A stretch of 64,000 nt of DNA from Paenibacillus sp. JJ-223 (GTDB lineage: Bacteria > Bacillota > Bacilli > Paenibacillales > Paenibacillaceae): contig NZ_CAKMMP010000002.1 in assembly GCF_927798175.1 (NCBI RefSeq), forward strand, positions 310,001 to 374,000. Direction: 5' to 3'. Below the pieces are notes generated by a model, which saw nothing but the letters and a program-made list of their open reading frames with translations, had not been told where the DNA came from and made no database searches. This document shows, piece after piece, positions 44,766 to 53,645 of the stretch. The position numbers and the translations under genes are program-made. The stretch's first letter is position 1. Each line of letters opens with the position of its first letter.

Positions 44766-47210
44766 ATGAGTACAATGAAAAAACTGGTGCTGGTCGGCAA
44801 TGGCATGGCGGGCATCCGCACAATTGAACATATCCTCAAGCTTGCACCGCACGCTTACGAAATTACCGTTTTTGGCGCGGAGCCGCATCCCAATTACAAC
44901 CGGATCATGCTCTCCTCCGTACTGGCCGGCGGAACGAGCATTGAAGATATCGTCATCAACGACTGGAGCTGGTACGAAGAACATGGCATCCGCGTCTATC
45001 CAGGCGACCCTGTCATTCACATCGATGCCGATCGCAAGGAAGTGTTATCCCAAGCCGGCGTGCGGGCGAGTTATGACGAACTGATTCTGGCAACCGGTTC
45101 CCAAGCATTCATCCTGCCCATCCCGGGCTCCGACAAAGAAGGCGTCATCGGCTTCCGTGACATCAAGGATTGCGAAACGATGATGCAAGCGTCTCAAAGC
45201 TACCGCAAAGCTGCCGTCATTGGCGGCGGACTATTGGGCCTGGAAGCGGCGCGCGGATTGCTGAATCTTGGGATGGACGTTACCGTGATTCATATCAACG
45301 GTCATTTGATGGACCGGAACCTCGACCTTCCGGCAGGATTGATGCTGCAGCGGGAGCTGGAAGCACAAGGCATGAAGTTCCTGTTAAACAAACAGACCGA
45401 GGAAATTACGGGCAAAAAACGGGTTAAAGCGCTGCGTTTCACTGACCAATCGGTCCTCGAAGCCGATCTTGTAGTCATGGCCGTCGGCATTCGGCCGCAG
45501 ATCGATCTTGCCCGCAAAGCAGGAATCGAGGTGAATCGCGGCGTCATCGTCGACGATTACATGAACACCAGCATCCCGGGCATCTCGGCTGTAGGCGAAT
45601 GCGCAGAGCACCGGGGCATCGCCTATGGACTTGTCGCTCCCTTATACGAACAAGGGACGGTGCTCGCGAAGCGGCTTGCCGGCGCGGCAACCCAGGGTTA
45701 CGAAGGGTCGGTGACCTCCACCAAGCTGAAGGTGTCCGGCGTAGATGTGTTCTCGGCAGGACAATTCAAGGATTCGGCCGATACCCGCAGCATCCGGATC
45801 CAGGACGACGTGGACAATGTCTACAAAAAGATGGTGATCAAGGATGGCCGGCTGATCGGAGCCGTACTGTTCGGCGATACGACCGACGGCGCCTCCCTCT
45901 TCTCCCTCATCAAAAGCGGGGAGAACATCGGCGGCCGCGAGAAGGAAATTCTGCTCGGCGTGCCTGCTGGAGGCGGATCAGGCAGCGGCCCGTCCGCAGC
46001 CGAGCGCATGGCGGCCATGCCGGATGACGAGATCGTCTGCGGATGCAACGGAGTCACCAAAGCGGCCATTGGCGATGCCGTGCTGAACAAAGGCTGCAAT
46101 ACACTTGGCGCAATCAAATCGTGTACCAAAGCCTCCGCTTCCTGCGGAGGGTGTAAGCCCATCGTGGAATCGCTGCTCGTACACTTTGCAGGAGATGCCG
46201 TCGGTGAACAGGTGAAAGAAGGCATCTGCGGATGCACCTCCCTCGATCGTGACGAGATTGTCGCAAGCATCAAGGAGATGGGCCTCAAGAGTGTCAAAGA
46301 GGTCATGAACGTGCTCGGCTGGAACGAGCCAGAAGGCTGTTCCAAATGCCGTCCGTCCCTCAATTATTACCTCGGCATGATCTGGCCGGGCGAATATGAA
46401 GACGAGCGGGTATCGAAATTCACGAACGAGCGGTACCATGCCAACATTCAAAAGGACGGCACATACTCCGTCATCCCACGTATCTATGGCGGCGTCACCT
46501 CTCCTGCAGAGCTGATTAAAATTGCCACCGTAGCCGAGAAATACGACGTGCCGATGGTCAAATTCACGGGCGGGCAGCGTCTCGACCTGCTCGGCGTGCA
46601 AAAGGAAAACCTGCCGAAAATATGGGAGGAACTCGATATGCCTTCCGGCTTCGGTTACGGTAAAGCGCTGCGGACGGTCAAAACATGCGTAGGCTCCACC
46701 TTCTGCCGTTTCGGCACGCAGGATTCCATCGAAATGGGCATCCGCCTGGAGAAGAAACTCGACAAAATGGTGGCTCCGGCCAAAGTTAAACTGGCCGTAT
46801 CCGGCTGCCCGCGAAACTGCGCGGAAGCCACGATCAAGGATCTCGGCGTCGTGGCGATCGATGGCGCATGGGAAATCCATGTCGGCGGCAACGGCGGCGT
46901 CAAGGTTCGCGCGGCCGAACTGTTATGTACGGTGAAGACCGATCTGGAAGTGGAAGAATGGACGTATGCCTACTTGCAATATTACCGCGAGAACGCTCGC
47001 TGGAACGAAAGAACGGCAGCCTGGATCGAGCGGGTCGGACTGGACCACGTGAAGGAAGCGCTGGCGGACCGGGACGTGCGGCTGGCCTTGATCGAAAGAC
47101 TGGAGCTGACACTGGGACATACCGTTGATCCTTGGAAGGAAATTATCGAGAACGACGAGCTGCGCAAAAACTTCACGCCGCTGGCCAACGTGCAGCCTGC
47201 AGCCCACTAG
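44766..47210 (+). CDS. nasD: Assimilatory nitrite reductase, large subunit
   Basis: An 814-residue enzyme reducing nitrite to ammonia with NAD(P)H in the cytoplasm. It has an FAD/NAD(P)H reductase part (GNGMAGIRTIEHIL at the start; GGGLLGLEAARGL near 155; VGECAEHRG near 275), two BFD-like [2Fe-2S] regions (VCGCNGVTK with SCGGC; GICGCTSLD with CSKCRP), then the sirohaem/[4Fe-4S] part with Cys in CVGSTFCRFG and SGCPRNCAEA. All ligands are present. ATG at 44766 follows AAGGGGG. It leads an operon with the Rieske subunit and the sirohaem methyltransferase. Confidence 0.95.
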   Translation: MSTMKKLVLVGNGMAGIRTIEHILKLAPHAYEITVFGAEPHPNYNRIMLSSVLAGGTSIEDIVINDWSWYEEHGIRVYPGDPVIHIDADRKEVLSQAGVRASYDELILATGSQAFILPIPGSDKEGVIGFRDIKDCETMMQASQSYRKAAVIGGGLLGLEAARGLLNLGMDVTVIHINGHLMDRNLDLPAGLMLQRELEAQGMKFLLNKQTEEITGKKRVKALRFTDQSVLEADLVVMAVGIRPQIDLARKAGIEVNRGVIVDDYMNTSIPGISAVGECAEHRGIAYGLVAPLYEQGTVLAKRLAGAATQGYEGSVTSTKLKVSGVDVFSAGQFKDSADTRSIRIQDDVDNVYKKMVIKDGRLIGAVLFGDTTDGASLFSLIKSGENIGGREKEILLGVPAGGGSGSGPSAAERMAAMPDDEIVCGCNGVTKAAIGDAVLNKGCNTLGAIKSCTKASASCGGCKPIVESLLVHFAGDAVGEQVKEGICGCTSLDRDEIVASIKEMGLKSVKEVMNVLGWNEPEGCSKCRPSLNYYLGMIWPGEYEDERVSKFTNERYHANIQKDGTYSVIPRIYGGVTSPAELIKIATVAEKYDVPMVKFTGGQRLDLLGVQKENLPKIWEELDMPSGFGYGKALRTVKTCVGSTFCRFGTQDSIEMGIRLEKKLDKMVAPAKVKLAVSGCPRNCAEATIKDLGVVAIDGAWEIHVGGNGGVKVRAAELLCTVKTDLEVEEWTYAYLQYYRENARWNERTAAWIERVGLDHVKEALADRDVRLALIERLELTLGHTVDPWKEIIENDELRKNFTPLANVQPAAH

Positions 47211-47226
47211 AGAAGGAGGAACAGCA

Positions 47227-47544
47227 ATGGATCGATTGCGAATTGGACATCTGGCGGACATCGAGGAAAAAGGAGCTCGCACCTTCATGATCCGCGATAC
47301 GGAAATCGCCGTATTCAAGCTAAGCGATGGCAGTCTGCATGCAGTGGAGAATCGGTGCCCCCATAAAGGCGGGAGGTTATCGGAAGGCATGGTATGCGGC
47401 ACGGCCGTTCACTGCCCGCTGCATGACTGGAAAATCGACCTTCGGAGCGGCAAAGTATATGAACCGGACGATGGGTGCCTGAACACGTACAAAACCGAAG
47501 TGGATAGCAGCAGCGGCGATATTTACATTACGATTGCAGGATAA
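47227..47544 (+). CDS. nasE: Nitrite reductase small subunit (Rieske)
   Basis: A 105-residue Rieske-type [2Fe-2S] protein. Cluster ligands are seen in ENRCPHKGGRL and HCPLHDW, giving two Cys and two His. It supports electron transfer in the NasDE nitrite reductase. Its ATG comes 17 bases after the nasD stop and follows AAGGAGGA. Confidence 0.93.
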   Translation: MDRLRIGHLADIEEKGARTFMIRDTEIAVFKLSDGSLHAVENRCPHKGGRLSEGMVCGTAVHCPLHDWKIDLRSGKVYEPDDGCLNTYKTEVDSSSGDIYITIAG

Positions 47545-47597
47545 GCGACAGCGTGGTCGGAAGCAATGGCCGACATTTCATCAAGGAGGAATGGCTC

Positions 47598-48386
47598 ATG
47601 AACCAAAGCAACCGAGGCTCCCGGGGGAGCGTCAGCATCATCGGAGCGGGCCCTGGCGATCCTGATCTGATTACGGTCAAAGCGCTGAAATGCATTCAAA
47701 GGGCCGATGTCATCCTGTATGACCGTTTGGTAAATGACCGGCTTCTCGCCGAAGCGCCGGAGGATGCCTTGCGCATCTACTGCGGCAAAGCTCCTGGCTT
47801 GCACTCCATGACTCAGGAGATGATCGGACGCATGCTGGTAACCCATGCCCTTGAAGGAAAAAGGGTCGTGCGCCTCAAGGGAGGCGATCCGTTTGTCTTT
47901 GGCCGCGGCGGCGAAGAGGCTCTGGCGCTCGCCCAAGCCGGCATCGATTACGAGATCGTGCCCGGCATCACTTCGGCGACGGGCAGCTCCGCGTCCTCCC
48001 AAATCCCGCTCACCCATCGCGGACTCTCCTCTTCGTTTGCCTGCATCACCGGAACGGGCAGCGATGGCAGAGCTTCTTCCGTCCGATGGGACCTGCTCGC
48101 GCACGGCGTCGATACGCTGGCGATCTATATGGGAATAAGCCAGCTGCCCCATATTCAGCAGGAACTGCTTCGGCACGGCAAAAGCGGCTCCACTCCGGCC
48201 GCGTTGATCGAACGAGGCACCACGTCAGCCGAACGTGTCATTACCGGTACGCTGGCCGACCTGCATATGCTGGCCGTATCCGAAAAGATCAGCAACCCGG
48301 CGCTGATCGTCATCGGCGAAGTCGTGAAGGTTCGCGAACAATTGCTGCATCTGCAGTCTTCCGCGGAGTCCTCCATGACAGGTTAA
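47598..48386 (+). CDS. cobA: Uroporphyrinogen-III C-methyltransferase
   Basis: A 262-residue SUMT enzyme that adds two methyl groups from SAM to uroporphyrinogen III to make precorrin-2, the sirohaem precursor needed by nitrite reductase. Motifs: VSIIGAGPGDPDLIT at the start, DRLVNDRL, LKGGDPFVFGRGGEE and VPGITSATG. It is a single-domain protein without the CysG dehydrogenase/chelatase part (the NasF role in Bacillus). ATG follows AAGGAGGAATGGCTC. Last gene of the nitrite operon. Confidence 0.94.
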   Translation: MNQSNRGSRGSVSIIGAGPGDPDLITVKALKCIQRADVILYDRLVNDRLLAEAPEDALRIYCGKAPGLHSMTQEMIGRMLVTHALEGKRVVRLKGGDPFVFGRGGEEALALAQAGIDYEIVPGITSATGSSASSQIPLTHRGLSSSFACITGTGSDGRASSVRWDLLAHGVDTLAIYMGISQLPHIQQELLRHGKSGSTPAALIERGTTSAERVITGTLADLHMLAVSEKISNPALIVIGEVVKVREQLLHLQSSAESSMTG

Positions 48387-48414
48387 GGTATAGCCCTCAC
48401 TCCCCTCGTGCTCA

Positions 48415-49053
48415 TTAATCCGACAATATGCGCTCGTGAATCGTCCGACCCTTCTGCCCTGGCTCGATCAGCAGACGGGTCGGTTTGATGTTGATCAGAG
48501 CCGTCAATTGTTCTCCCATATAGTGCGCCGAATATTTGAATCCCGTCTCCGCCCAGTGCATGATGACGCCCACAGTAGCCGAAACGAGATAGCTCAACAT
48601 GATGTCATAGTTGATCGTCTGCTCGCTATCCTCGGTCACCAGCACGAAATCCTTGGTCAGATACGTTCTGAACATGCTGCACAGTCGCGAATTCATGTCG
48701 TTATGCATCGTCATGAGCGCCCGAAAGATGTCCTGATGGGCCTCGATATATTCAAATACAGGCATGGTGGAAGGCAGCATAGCCGTCATGTCCACCTCTT
48801 TCAAATTCATATACGGTTCGGCATATGCCCTCCCCACGCCTTGCATGAAATCCTCCAACATAAACTCAAGCAGCTCGGGTTTGCCCGGAAAATGCAAATA
48901 AAACGTGCCGCGATTATAATCTGCGCGTTCCGTAATATCGCGAATCGTTACCGCATCTACCCCTTTTTCCAAAATCAAAGACACGGCCGCAGCGATAATT
49001 GCATCCTGCGTCCTGCGTGCCCTCCGATCATGAGGATGGTGTATAATCAACAT
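48415..49053 (-). CDS. TetR/AcrR-family regulator
   Basis: A 212-residue repressor. The N-terminal helix-turn-helix (TQDAIIAAAVSLILEKGVDAVTIRDITERADYNRGTFYLHF) is standard; the all-helical C domain would bind a ligand (TetR_C family with 'MHWAETGFKYSAHYMGEQL'). Its ATG follows AAGGAGGCG. It is divergent from an SDR dehydrogenase, its likely target, with palindromes in between. Confidence 0.9.
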   Translation of the reverse strand: MLIIHHPHDRRARRTQDAIIAAAVSLILEKGVDAVTIRDITERADYNRGTFYLHFPGKPELLEFMLEDFMQGVGRAYAEPYMNLKEVDMTAMLPSTMPVFEYIEAHQDIFRALMTMHNDMNSRLCSMFRTYLTKDFVLVTEDSEQTINYDIMLSYLVSATVGVIMHWAETGFKYSAHYMGEQLTALINIKPTRLLIEPGQKGRTIHERILSD

Positions 49054-49097
49054 TTTCGCCTCCTTTGTCCATTATTGCAGCCTAAATGAACACTGCT

Positions 49098-49109
49098 TAC
49101 ATGAATGTA
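49098..49109. promoter_or_regulatory. Small palindrome near the TetR start
   Basis: TACATGAATGTA has perfect five-base arms around a 2-base spacer (TACAT/ATGTA), about 45 bases upstream of the TetR start. Its outer TACA/TGTA ends are shared with the larger site at 49181-49200. Confidence 0.35.
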
Positions 49110-49180
49110 CGATAGCGGACATTTTCATCGTCAATGATTATTGTCACAACTTTGTGTATATCTTAACATTAAGACAGGAA

Positions 49181-49200
49181 GTACAGATGACCATTTGTAC
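49181..49200. promoter_or_regulatory. Candidate TetR operator upstream of the SDR gene
   Basis: Half-sites TACAGATG and CATTTGTA form an inverted repeat (7 of 8 positions) with a 2-base centre, extended by G and C at the ends. It lies about 50 bases before the dehydrogenase start. Confidence 0.45.
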
Positions 49201-49251
49201 CATTCATCAATAGGCCCACCAACCATTTTATACACAAGGAGAGATTTAATC

Positions 49252-50019
49252 ATGAGCACATCCTATACACAAACAGCCGTTATCACAGGAGCAGCCGGAG
49301 GCATCGGCAAAGAATTGGCACGTCGTCTCGCCGAACGCAAAATCAACCTGGTTCTCGTCGACTTGAACGAAGAAGCCATCCAACAAACGATTGAAGAACT
49401 TCAACTCGACAAAGAACATGTCATCGCGGTCAAAGCGAACGTATCCCAAGAAGAAGACGTTAAAAACTACGTGAAACAGGCGGTTGACAAGTTCGGACGC
49501 ATCGACTACTTTGCCAACAATGCAGGCATCGAAGGCCCTACCGGCCTGATCGAAGACCTGAGCGTCGAAGCGCTCGACCTCGTATACAACGTGAACGTAC
49601 GCGGCGTGTTCCTTGGACTGCAGCATGTCATTCCGGTCATGAAACAACAAAAATCCGGCGCGATCCTGAACACGTCTTCCCTCGCCGGCCTGATGGGCGC
49701 ACCGGCAGTATCGCCATACATCATGTCCAAACATGCGGTCATCGGATTGACTCGTACGGCAGCCAATGAGCTTGCATCGTTCGGAATCCGTGTCAACGCC
49801 GTTCTGCCGGGTACAATCAACACACGCATGATGCGCCAAATCGAAGCCAATTCCGGCGACGTGGAAGGTTATCAAGATGCGACAGTAGCCAGCATTCCGA
49901 TGGGACGTTACGGCGAACCGGAAGAAGTGGCTGCCGTCATGAACTTCCTTCTATCCGAAGAAGCTTCTTATGTAACGGCCTCGTTGTACACCGTCGATGG
50001 CGGGATGATGGGGCAATAA
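49252..50019 (+). CDS. Short-chain dehydrogenase/reductase
   Basis: A 255-residue classical SDR. The NAD(P) motif TGAAGGIGKELA (about 10-21), NNAGI (about 90), catalytic Ser in LNTSSLAG, and Tyr-Lys in SPYIMSKHAV are all intact. The Asp in LVDLNEE after the second strand points to NAD rather than NADP. ATG follows AAGGAGAG. It is probably controlled by the divergent TetR protein. The substrate is not known; cyclic alcohols or aldehydes are typical. Confidence 0.9.
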   Translation: MSTSYTQTAVITGAAGGIGKELARRLAERKINLVLVDLNEEAIQQTIEELQLDKEHVIAVKANVSQEEDVKNYVKQAVDKFGRIDYFANNAGIEGPTGLIEDLSVEALDLVYNVNVRGVFLGLQHVIPVMKQQKSGAILNTSSLAGLMGAPAVSPYIMSKHAVIGLTRTAANELASFGIRVNAVLPGTINTRMMRQIEANSGDVEGYQDATVASIPMGRYGEPEEVAAVMNFLLSEEASYVTASLYTVDGGMMGQ

Positions 50020-50060
50020 AATAATAAGATAGATCTGCTTGCTTGGAATCCCTCAAACCA

Positions 50061-50108
50061 AAAGACCTGTATCAGCATCGCCAGCGCGGTGGTGATACAG
50101 GTCTTTCG
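50061..50108 (+). terminator. Terminator after the SDR gene
   Basis: AAAGACCTGTATCA pairs exactly with TGATACAGGTCTTT around a 19-base loop. T-rich sequence follows on the plus strand. It may also serve the convergent small gene. Confidence 0.8.
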
Positions 50109-50161
50109 TTTTCTTTTGGGCATGTGACGACGGCCTCAACACGCCAATTCCTCACAGCTCT

Positions 50162-50446
50162 TTAATCTACGTATCCGGCGTGTCCTTTCTCGATCAGGTA
50201 ATCCATTTCGGCATCGAGAATGCTCTCCACCGTCAGTTCGTCCAGCTTGACATCCTTGCGGCCAACAATGTAGTCGGCCAAATCGTCGCCGTCAATGTCC
50301 ACGTCGCCTTTGGCGTTCTGATGGGCGCGGTTGATATATTCCTGCTCATGCTTCAGGACAAGCGCGATATCCGCTTGGCCGGCCTTCGTTTTGTCTGCGA
50401 TATATTGCATCATTTCCTGCTCGTTGATTGCATTTGATTCTGACAT
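50162..50446 (-). CDS. Small acidic protein of unknown function
   Basis: A 94-residue protein, not recognised. It is rich in Asp and Glu, predicted helical, with no signal peptide and no Cys. A central 'DVDIDGDDLADYIVG' looks like a calcium loop but lacks the hydrophobic residue in the right position. The start ATG has GGGAGTGG before it with long spacing. It lies alone between the SDR terminator and the histidine kinase gene. Its even codon use and clean boundaries make it likely to be a real gene. Confidence 0.6.
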   Translation of the reverse strand: MSESNAINEQEMMQYIADKTKAGQADIALVLKHEQEYINRAHQNAKGDVDIDGDDLADYIVGRKDVKLDELTVESILDAEMDYLIEKGHAGYVD

Positions 50447-50556
50447 GTTATGTTGTCCACTCCCTCGGTTCTTTTCCTTCTGTTATTGTAGCATAGCCAT
50501 GCCCCAAGCAGGCATGCATTATGCCTGCTTCGCCAATTTTGCCGCCATGGTGCTGC

Positions 50557-51849
50557 TTATTGCGGCAACCGGACATAGAAAGTAGCGCCTTCGCCCACAA
50601 CGCTTCGGGCAAAGATTTCGCCCCGATGCTGTTCTACGATGGAACGCGCAATGGCCAGTCCGAGTCCATGGCCACCATGCTTTCGAGCCCTGGAAGCATC
50701 TGTCCGATAGAAGCGGTCGAAGATTCGCTCCAGATGTTCTGGCGCGATCCCCTCACCGGTATTGGACACGGCAAGCTGAACGCCGTGATTATGGTATTTT
50801 TTCAGCGTCAGATTCACCGCCCCCCGGGGACCGGAGTATTTCACGGCATTATCGAGCAGAATGAGAATGACCTGCTGGATCTGCTCGCTGTTGCCATTCA
50901 CCATGAGTTCAGGCTCCACGCTGTAATCAAGGGATATGTTTTTTTCGAAAATAACGGCCTCCATCGTCAAAATCACGGTCTCCACCACCTCGCTCAGATT
51001 AAAGCGGGCATGGATCATGCTTGCTCGGCTATCATCCATTTCGGTCAGGTACAGCAGGTTGCTCGTCAACCCGGCCATCCGTTCCGTTTCCGATTTGATG
51101 TAATGCAGCCATTTCGATTGGTTGGCAATCGTATCTTCGCTGTTGGCCAGCAGTACGTCGGTATTGGTATTAATGATGGCCAGCGGCGTTTTCAACTCAT
51201 GGGATGCATCGGCAATGAACTGCTTCTGTTTATCGAAAGCTTCCCTCACAGGGGCAATTGACCGGTTCGCAAAATAACGACTCAGGAAAAAAATGACGAT
51301 CAACATCACCAATCCTACAATGGCAAATGTATAAACCAGGTTCGTCAGAATGCCTTGCTGCGCCGTAACGTCCATAAATACGATCATGTTGCTTGCACTG
51401 CCGGAATCGACGACGTACGCCCACTCCGTTCCGTTCAGCGAAAACTGTCCGACTGCACGGCTCGACCGTTCGGAACGGTCGACTTTCGCGAGCGCCTCTT
51501 CATAGAAGCTGTCTTCCGCCTCGAATCTGGACTGCTTCTCCGTCATGTTCCACTGGCTGTCCGTCTTTACCATGAACGACAAGGAACGCGAAGGCGGAGA
51601 ATTGGGGTCGTCCATGGGGCCTCCCCCGAACCCCGGCGAACGCATGTCTCCCAAGCTGCTGTTTCCCTGTCCGTTATGCGACATTTTGGGCGCATGATAG
51701 AAGTCGGATACTTTGTACAGCTCCATGTTCGTATCCCGCTGCACGTTCTGATACGTGATCACATAGATGGTCGTGAAAGCAACCAGCATCATGATGGAGA
51801 TGGATACCAGATTGACGACCAGGAATCGGTTCCGAAGCTGCCGGAACAT
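50557..51849 (-). CDS. Sensor histidine kinase of the polyphosphate cluster
   Basis: A 430-residue kinase. TM1 is near 9-30, an outside region of about 140 residues carries Gly/Pro/Ser-rich segments, TM2 is near 168-190; no clear HAMP follows. The phospho-accepting His is in DASHELKTPLAIINT (about 217), with the N box (DNAVKYSG) and the G box (HGGHGLGLAIARSI) intact. The gene starts on the stop of the response regulator (TGATG), so the pair is coupled. It is divergent from the VTC operon. The signal is unknown; phosphate or envelope stress are candidates given the neighbours. Confidence 0.92.
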   Translation of the reverse strand: MFRQLRNRFLVVNLVSISIMMLVAFTTIYVITYQNVQRDTNMELYKVSDFYHAPKMSHNGQGNSSLGDMRSPGFGGGPMDDPNSPPSRSLSFMVKTDSQWNMTEKQSRFEAEDSFYEEALAKVDRSERSSRAVGQFSLNGTEWAYVVDSGSASNMIVFMDVTAQQGILTNLVYTFAIVGLVMLIVIFFLSRYFANRSIAPVREAFDKQKQFIADASHELKTPLAIINTNTDVLLANSEDTIANQSKWLHYIKSETERMAGLTSNLLYLTEMDDSRASMIHARFNLSEVVETVILTMEAVIFEKNISLDYSVEPELMVNGNSEQIQQVILILLDNAVKYSGPRGAVNLTLKKYHNHGVQLAVSNTGEGIAPEHLERIFDRFYRTDASRARKHGGHGLGLAIARSIVEQHRGEIFARSVVGEGATFYVRLPQ

Positions 51850-52526
51850 CAGGAAGTCTCCTCAAGCACATAACCTACGCCCCGAATCGTATTGATCCGA
51901 ACTTCGGAGTGCAGAAACGTCAATTTTTTGCGCAAAAAGGAGATGTACACTTCGACGTTGTTGTATTCCACGTCGGAGTCGAAGCCCCACAGCTTTTCGA
52001 TGATCTGCTCCTTGGACGTAATCGCCTGCTTCCGGGTAATCAGCAGTTCGAGCAGCTCGTTTTCCTTCAGGTTCAGCTTGATCTCTTTGCCTTGTACCTT
52101 CAGCTTCAGCTGCGCGGTGTTCAGTTCGATGTCCCCAAACTTCAACGCATCCTCGGGTACAACCTCGCCCTTCCGTCTCAGCGCCGCCCGAATTCGGGCC
52201 AGCAGCTCCTCTGTCGCAAACGGCTTGGCGATATAATCGTCTGCGCCGTAATCCAGTCCGGCGACCTTGTCCGAAATTTCCCCTTTGGCCGTCAGCAAAA
52301 TGACCGGCGTATGATTTCCTTCTGCACGCAGCTTCTTAAGTACGGTAATGCCATCCATTTCCGGCATCATGATGTCCAGCAGCAGCAGATCGTAAATGCC
52401 GCTGAGCGCATTATCCAAACCCGATCTTCCATCATGTACGATATCCACGGAGTAATTGTGTTTTTTCAATATTTGCGACACGGCTTCTGCCAGGTGAACC
52501 TCATCTTCCGCAATTAATATTCTCAT
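51849..52526 (-). CDS. OmpR-family response regulator of the polyphosphate cluster
   Basis: A 225-residue regulator. The receiver has AEDE near the start, the Asp in LLLDIMMPEMDG (about 51) and Lys in YIAKPFATEE; the winged helix runs from LKENELLELL to RGVGYVLEE. The ATG at 52524-52526 follows AGGGATGG; a much longer frame has no ribosome site. OmpR-type proteins bind direct repeats with an 11-base period. Such repeats occur in mirrored copies upstream of this gene and upstream of the VTC operon, so it probably controls both. Confidence 0.92.
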   Translation of the reverse strand: MRILIAEDEVHLAEAVSQILKKHNYSVDIVHDGRSGLDNALSGIYDLLLLDIMMPEMDGITVLKKLRAEGNHTPVILLTAKGEISDKVAGLDYGADDYIAKPFATEELLARIRAALRRKGEVVPEDALKFGDIELNTAQLKLKVQGKEIKLNLKENELLELLITRKQAITSKEQIIEKLWGFDSDVEYNNVEVYISFLRKKLTFLHSEVRINTIRGVGYVLEETS

Positions 52527-52598
52527 CGTCTTTCCATCCCTCTGCATGTGAATTGGTTTCCTATGTTTTCTTCTATTATACCTGCTCATTGTATCCTT

Positions 52599-52620
52599 CC
52601 AACCTTGAATCAACCTTAAT
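52599..52620 (-). promoter_or_regulatory. Operator-like site A (two-component side)
   Basis: Contains CCTTGAAT and CCTTAAT spaced 11 bases apart, the layout used by OmpR-family regulators. Its inverted copy at 52729-52750 matches at 19 of 22 positions. It lies about 75 bases upstream of the response regulator start. Confidence 0.55.
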
Positions 52621-52696
52621 TCGGAGACTCTTCCCCCCTTATCAATAAACGGGTTTGGCCCTTGTTCCAAATTTTTTTCACACAACTATTATAGGA

Positions 52697-52724
52697 AGGT
52701 AAAGAAATGTTAACGGAATGTAAA
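52697..52724 (-). promoter_or_regulatory. PhoP-like box (three half-sites, 11-base period)
   Basis: Read on the minus strand: TTTACA, TTAACA and TTACCT, each starting 11 bases after the last. TTAACA-like direct repeats with 5-base spacers are the PhoP binding pattern of the phosphate-starvation regulon. Placed 100-130 bases upstream of a polyphosphate polymerase gene. Confidence 0.45.
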
Positions 52725-52728
52725 ACCA

Positions 52729-52750
52729 TTTAAGATTCATTCAAGGTTGG
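52729..52750 (+). promoter_or_regulatory. Operator-like site B (VTC side)
   Basis: Inverted copy of 52599-52620 with three differences. It lies about 77 bases upstream of the VTC gene, almost the same distance as site A from the regulator gene, so each divergent promoter has its own copy in the same relative orientation. Confidence 0.55.
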
Positions 52751-52826
52751 CGCTCTAAGATACAGACATAACAGCAAGACATGATGCACCACAACATACA
52801 AAACACAGCGAAAGGAATGACATGAA

Positions 52827-53645
52827 ATGGCGATTGAAGTATTCAACCGATACGAGAGCAAATACCTCCTGACGGATGAGCAATACGAAGCCTTCTACAA
52901 CGACTTGCTGCATTATATGGAACTGGACGAGTACAACAAAAAGCATGAGTTCTACTCCATAAGCAACCTCTACTTCGACACGCCGCAGGATTCGCTGATC
53001 CGGGCCAGCCTTTCCAAACCGAAATACAAGGAGAAGCTGAGACTCCGGGCCTACGGCGTACCCGAACAGAATGCCAAGGTATATCTGGAGATCAAAAAGA
53101 AAGTGTTCGGCCTGGTGAACAAACGGCGCACCGCGTTGAAGCTGGACGAGGCTTATGAATTCGTCCGCACCGGACAGGCGCCTGACCTGGCTGATTATAT
53201 GAACAAACAAGTCGTTGAAGAAATCAAATATTTCCTCCGCCTGTACGACCTGGAGCCTAAAGTTTATCTGGCTTATGAACGCAAGGCGCTGTTTGACAAA
53301 AACAGCCGCGATCTCCGGATCACCTTTGATACCAACATCCGCAGCCGCCGATATGACCTGAAACTGGAGCAAGGAGATTACGGCGAACCGCTTGTCGAGG
53401 ATGGGCGATGGCTGATGGAGGTCAAAGCGGAAAAAACCGTTCCGTTCTGGCTGTCGCAGCTGCTGTCTGAGCACGGCTTGTACCGTGTCGGGTTCTCCAA
53501 ATACGGCAATGAGTTCAAACGACTGGCGAGAACCACCAACTTGAATTACCAAGGCGAGCGCATGCTCGTACCCGGCACGGACTTCAATCCGGCCATGCAA
53601 CCAAATCAAAAGATCAGAGAAAGAGAGAGTGTAGTATATGCTTGA
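52827..53645 (+). CDS. VTC-domain polyphosphate polymerase
   Basis: A 272-residue cytoplasmic protein of the VTC tunnel fold, without the SPX domain of the yeast enzyme. Basic and acidic tunnel residues are visible: FNRYESKYLL at the start, EKLRLRAYG, VYLEIKKKVFG, VYLAYERKAL, DLRITFDTNI and WLMEVKAE. Yeast Vtc4 makes polyphosphate from ATP. Bacterial VTC proteins of this type sit beside DUF4956 and CotH or beta-helix proteins, as here. It overlaps the next gene by 8 bases. Product transfer across the membrane by the neighbour is inference. Confidence 0.88.
   Translation: MAIEVFNRYESKYLLTDEQYEAFYNDLLHYMELDEYNKKHEFYSISNLYFDTPQDSLIRASLSKPKYKEKLRLRAYGVPEQNAKVYLEIKKKVFGLVNKRRTALKLDEAYEFVRTGQAPDLADYMNKQVVEEIKYFLRLYDLEPKVYLAYERKALFDKNSRDLRITFDTNIRSRRYDLKLEQGDYGEPLVEDGRWLMEVKAEKTVPFWLSQLLSEHGLYRVGFSKYGNEFKRLARTTNLNYQGERMLVPGTDFNPAMQPNQKIRERESVVYA

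Larger units (their letters stand above)
52527..52826. other. Divergent control region with mirrored sites and PhoP-like box
   Basis: 300 bases between the two-component operon and the VTC operon. It holds two 22-base sites that are inverted copies of one another and a three-unit TTAACA-like repeat, each listed separately. No gene. Confidence 0.7.

Noticed and set aside
50270..50330. Possible EF-hand calcium site in the 94-residue acidic protein
   Set aside because: The loop lacks the hydrophobic residue at position 8 and the acidic residue at position 12.
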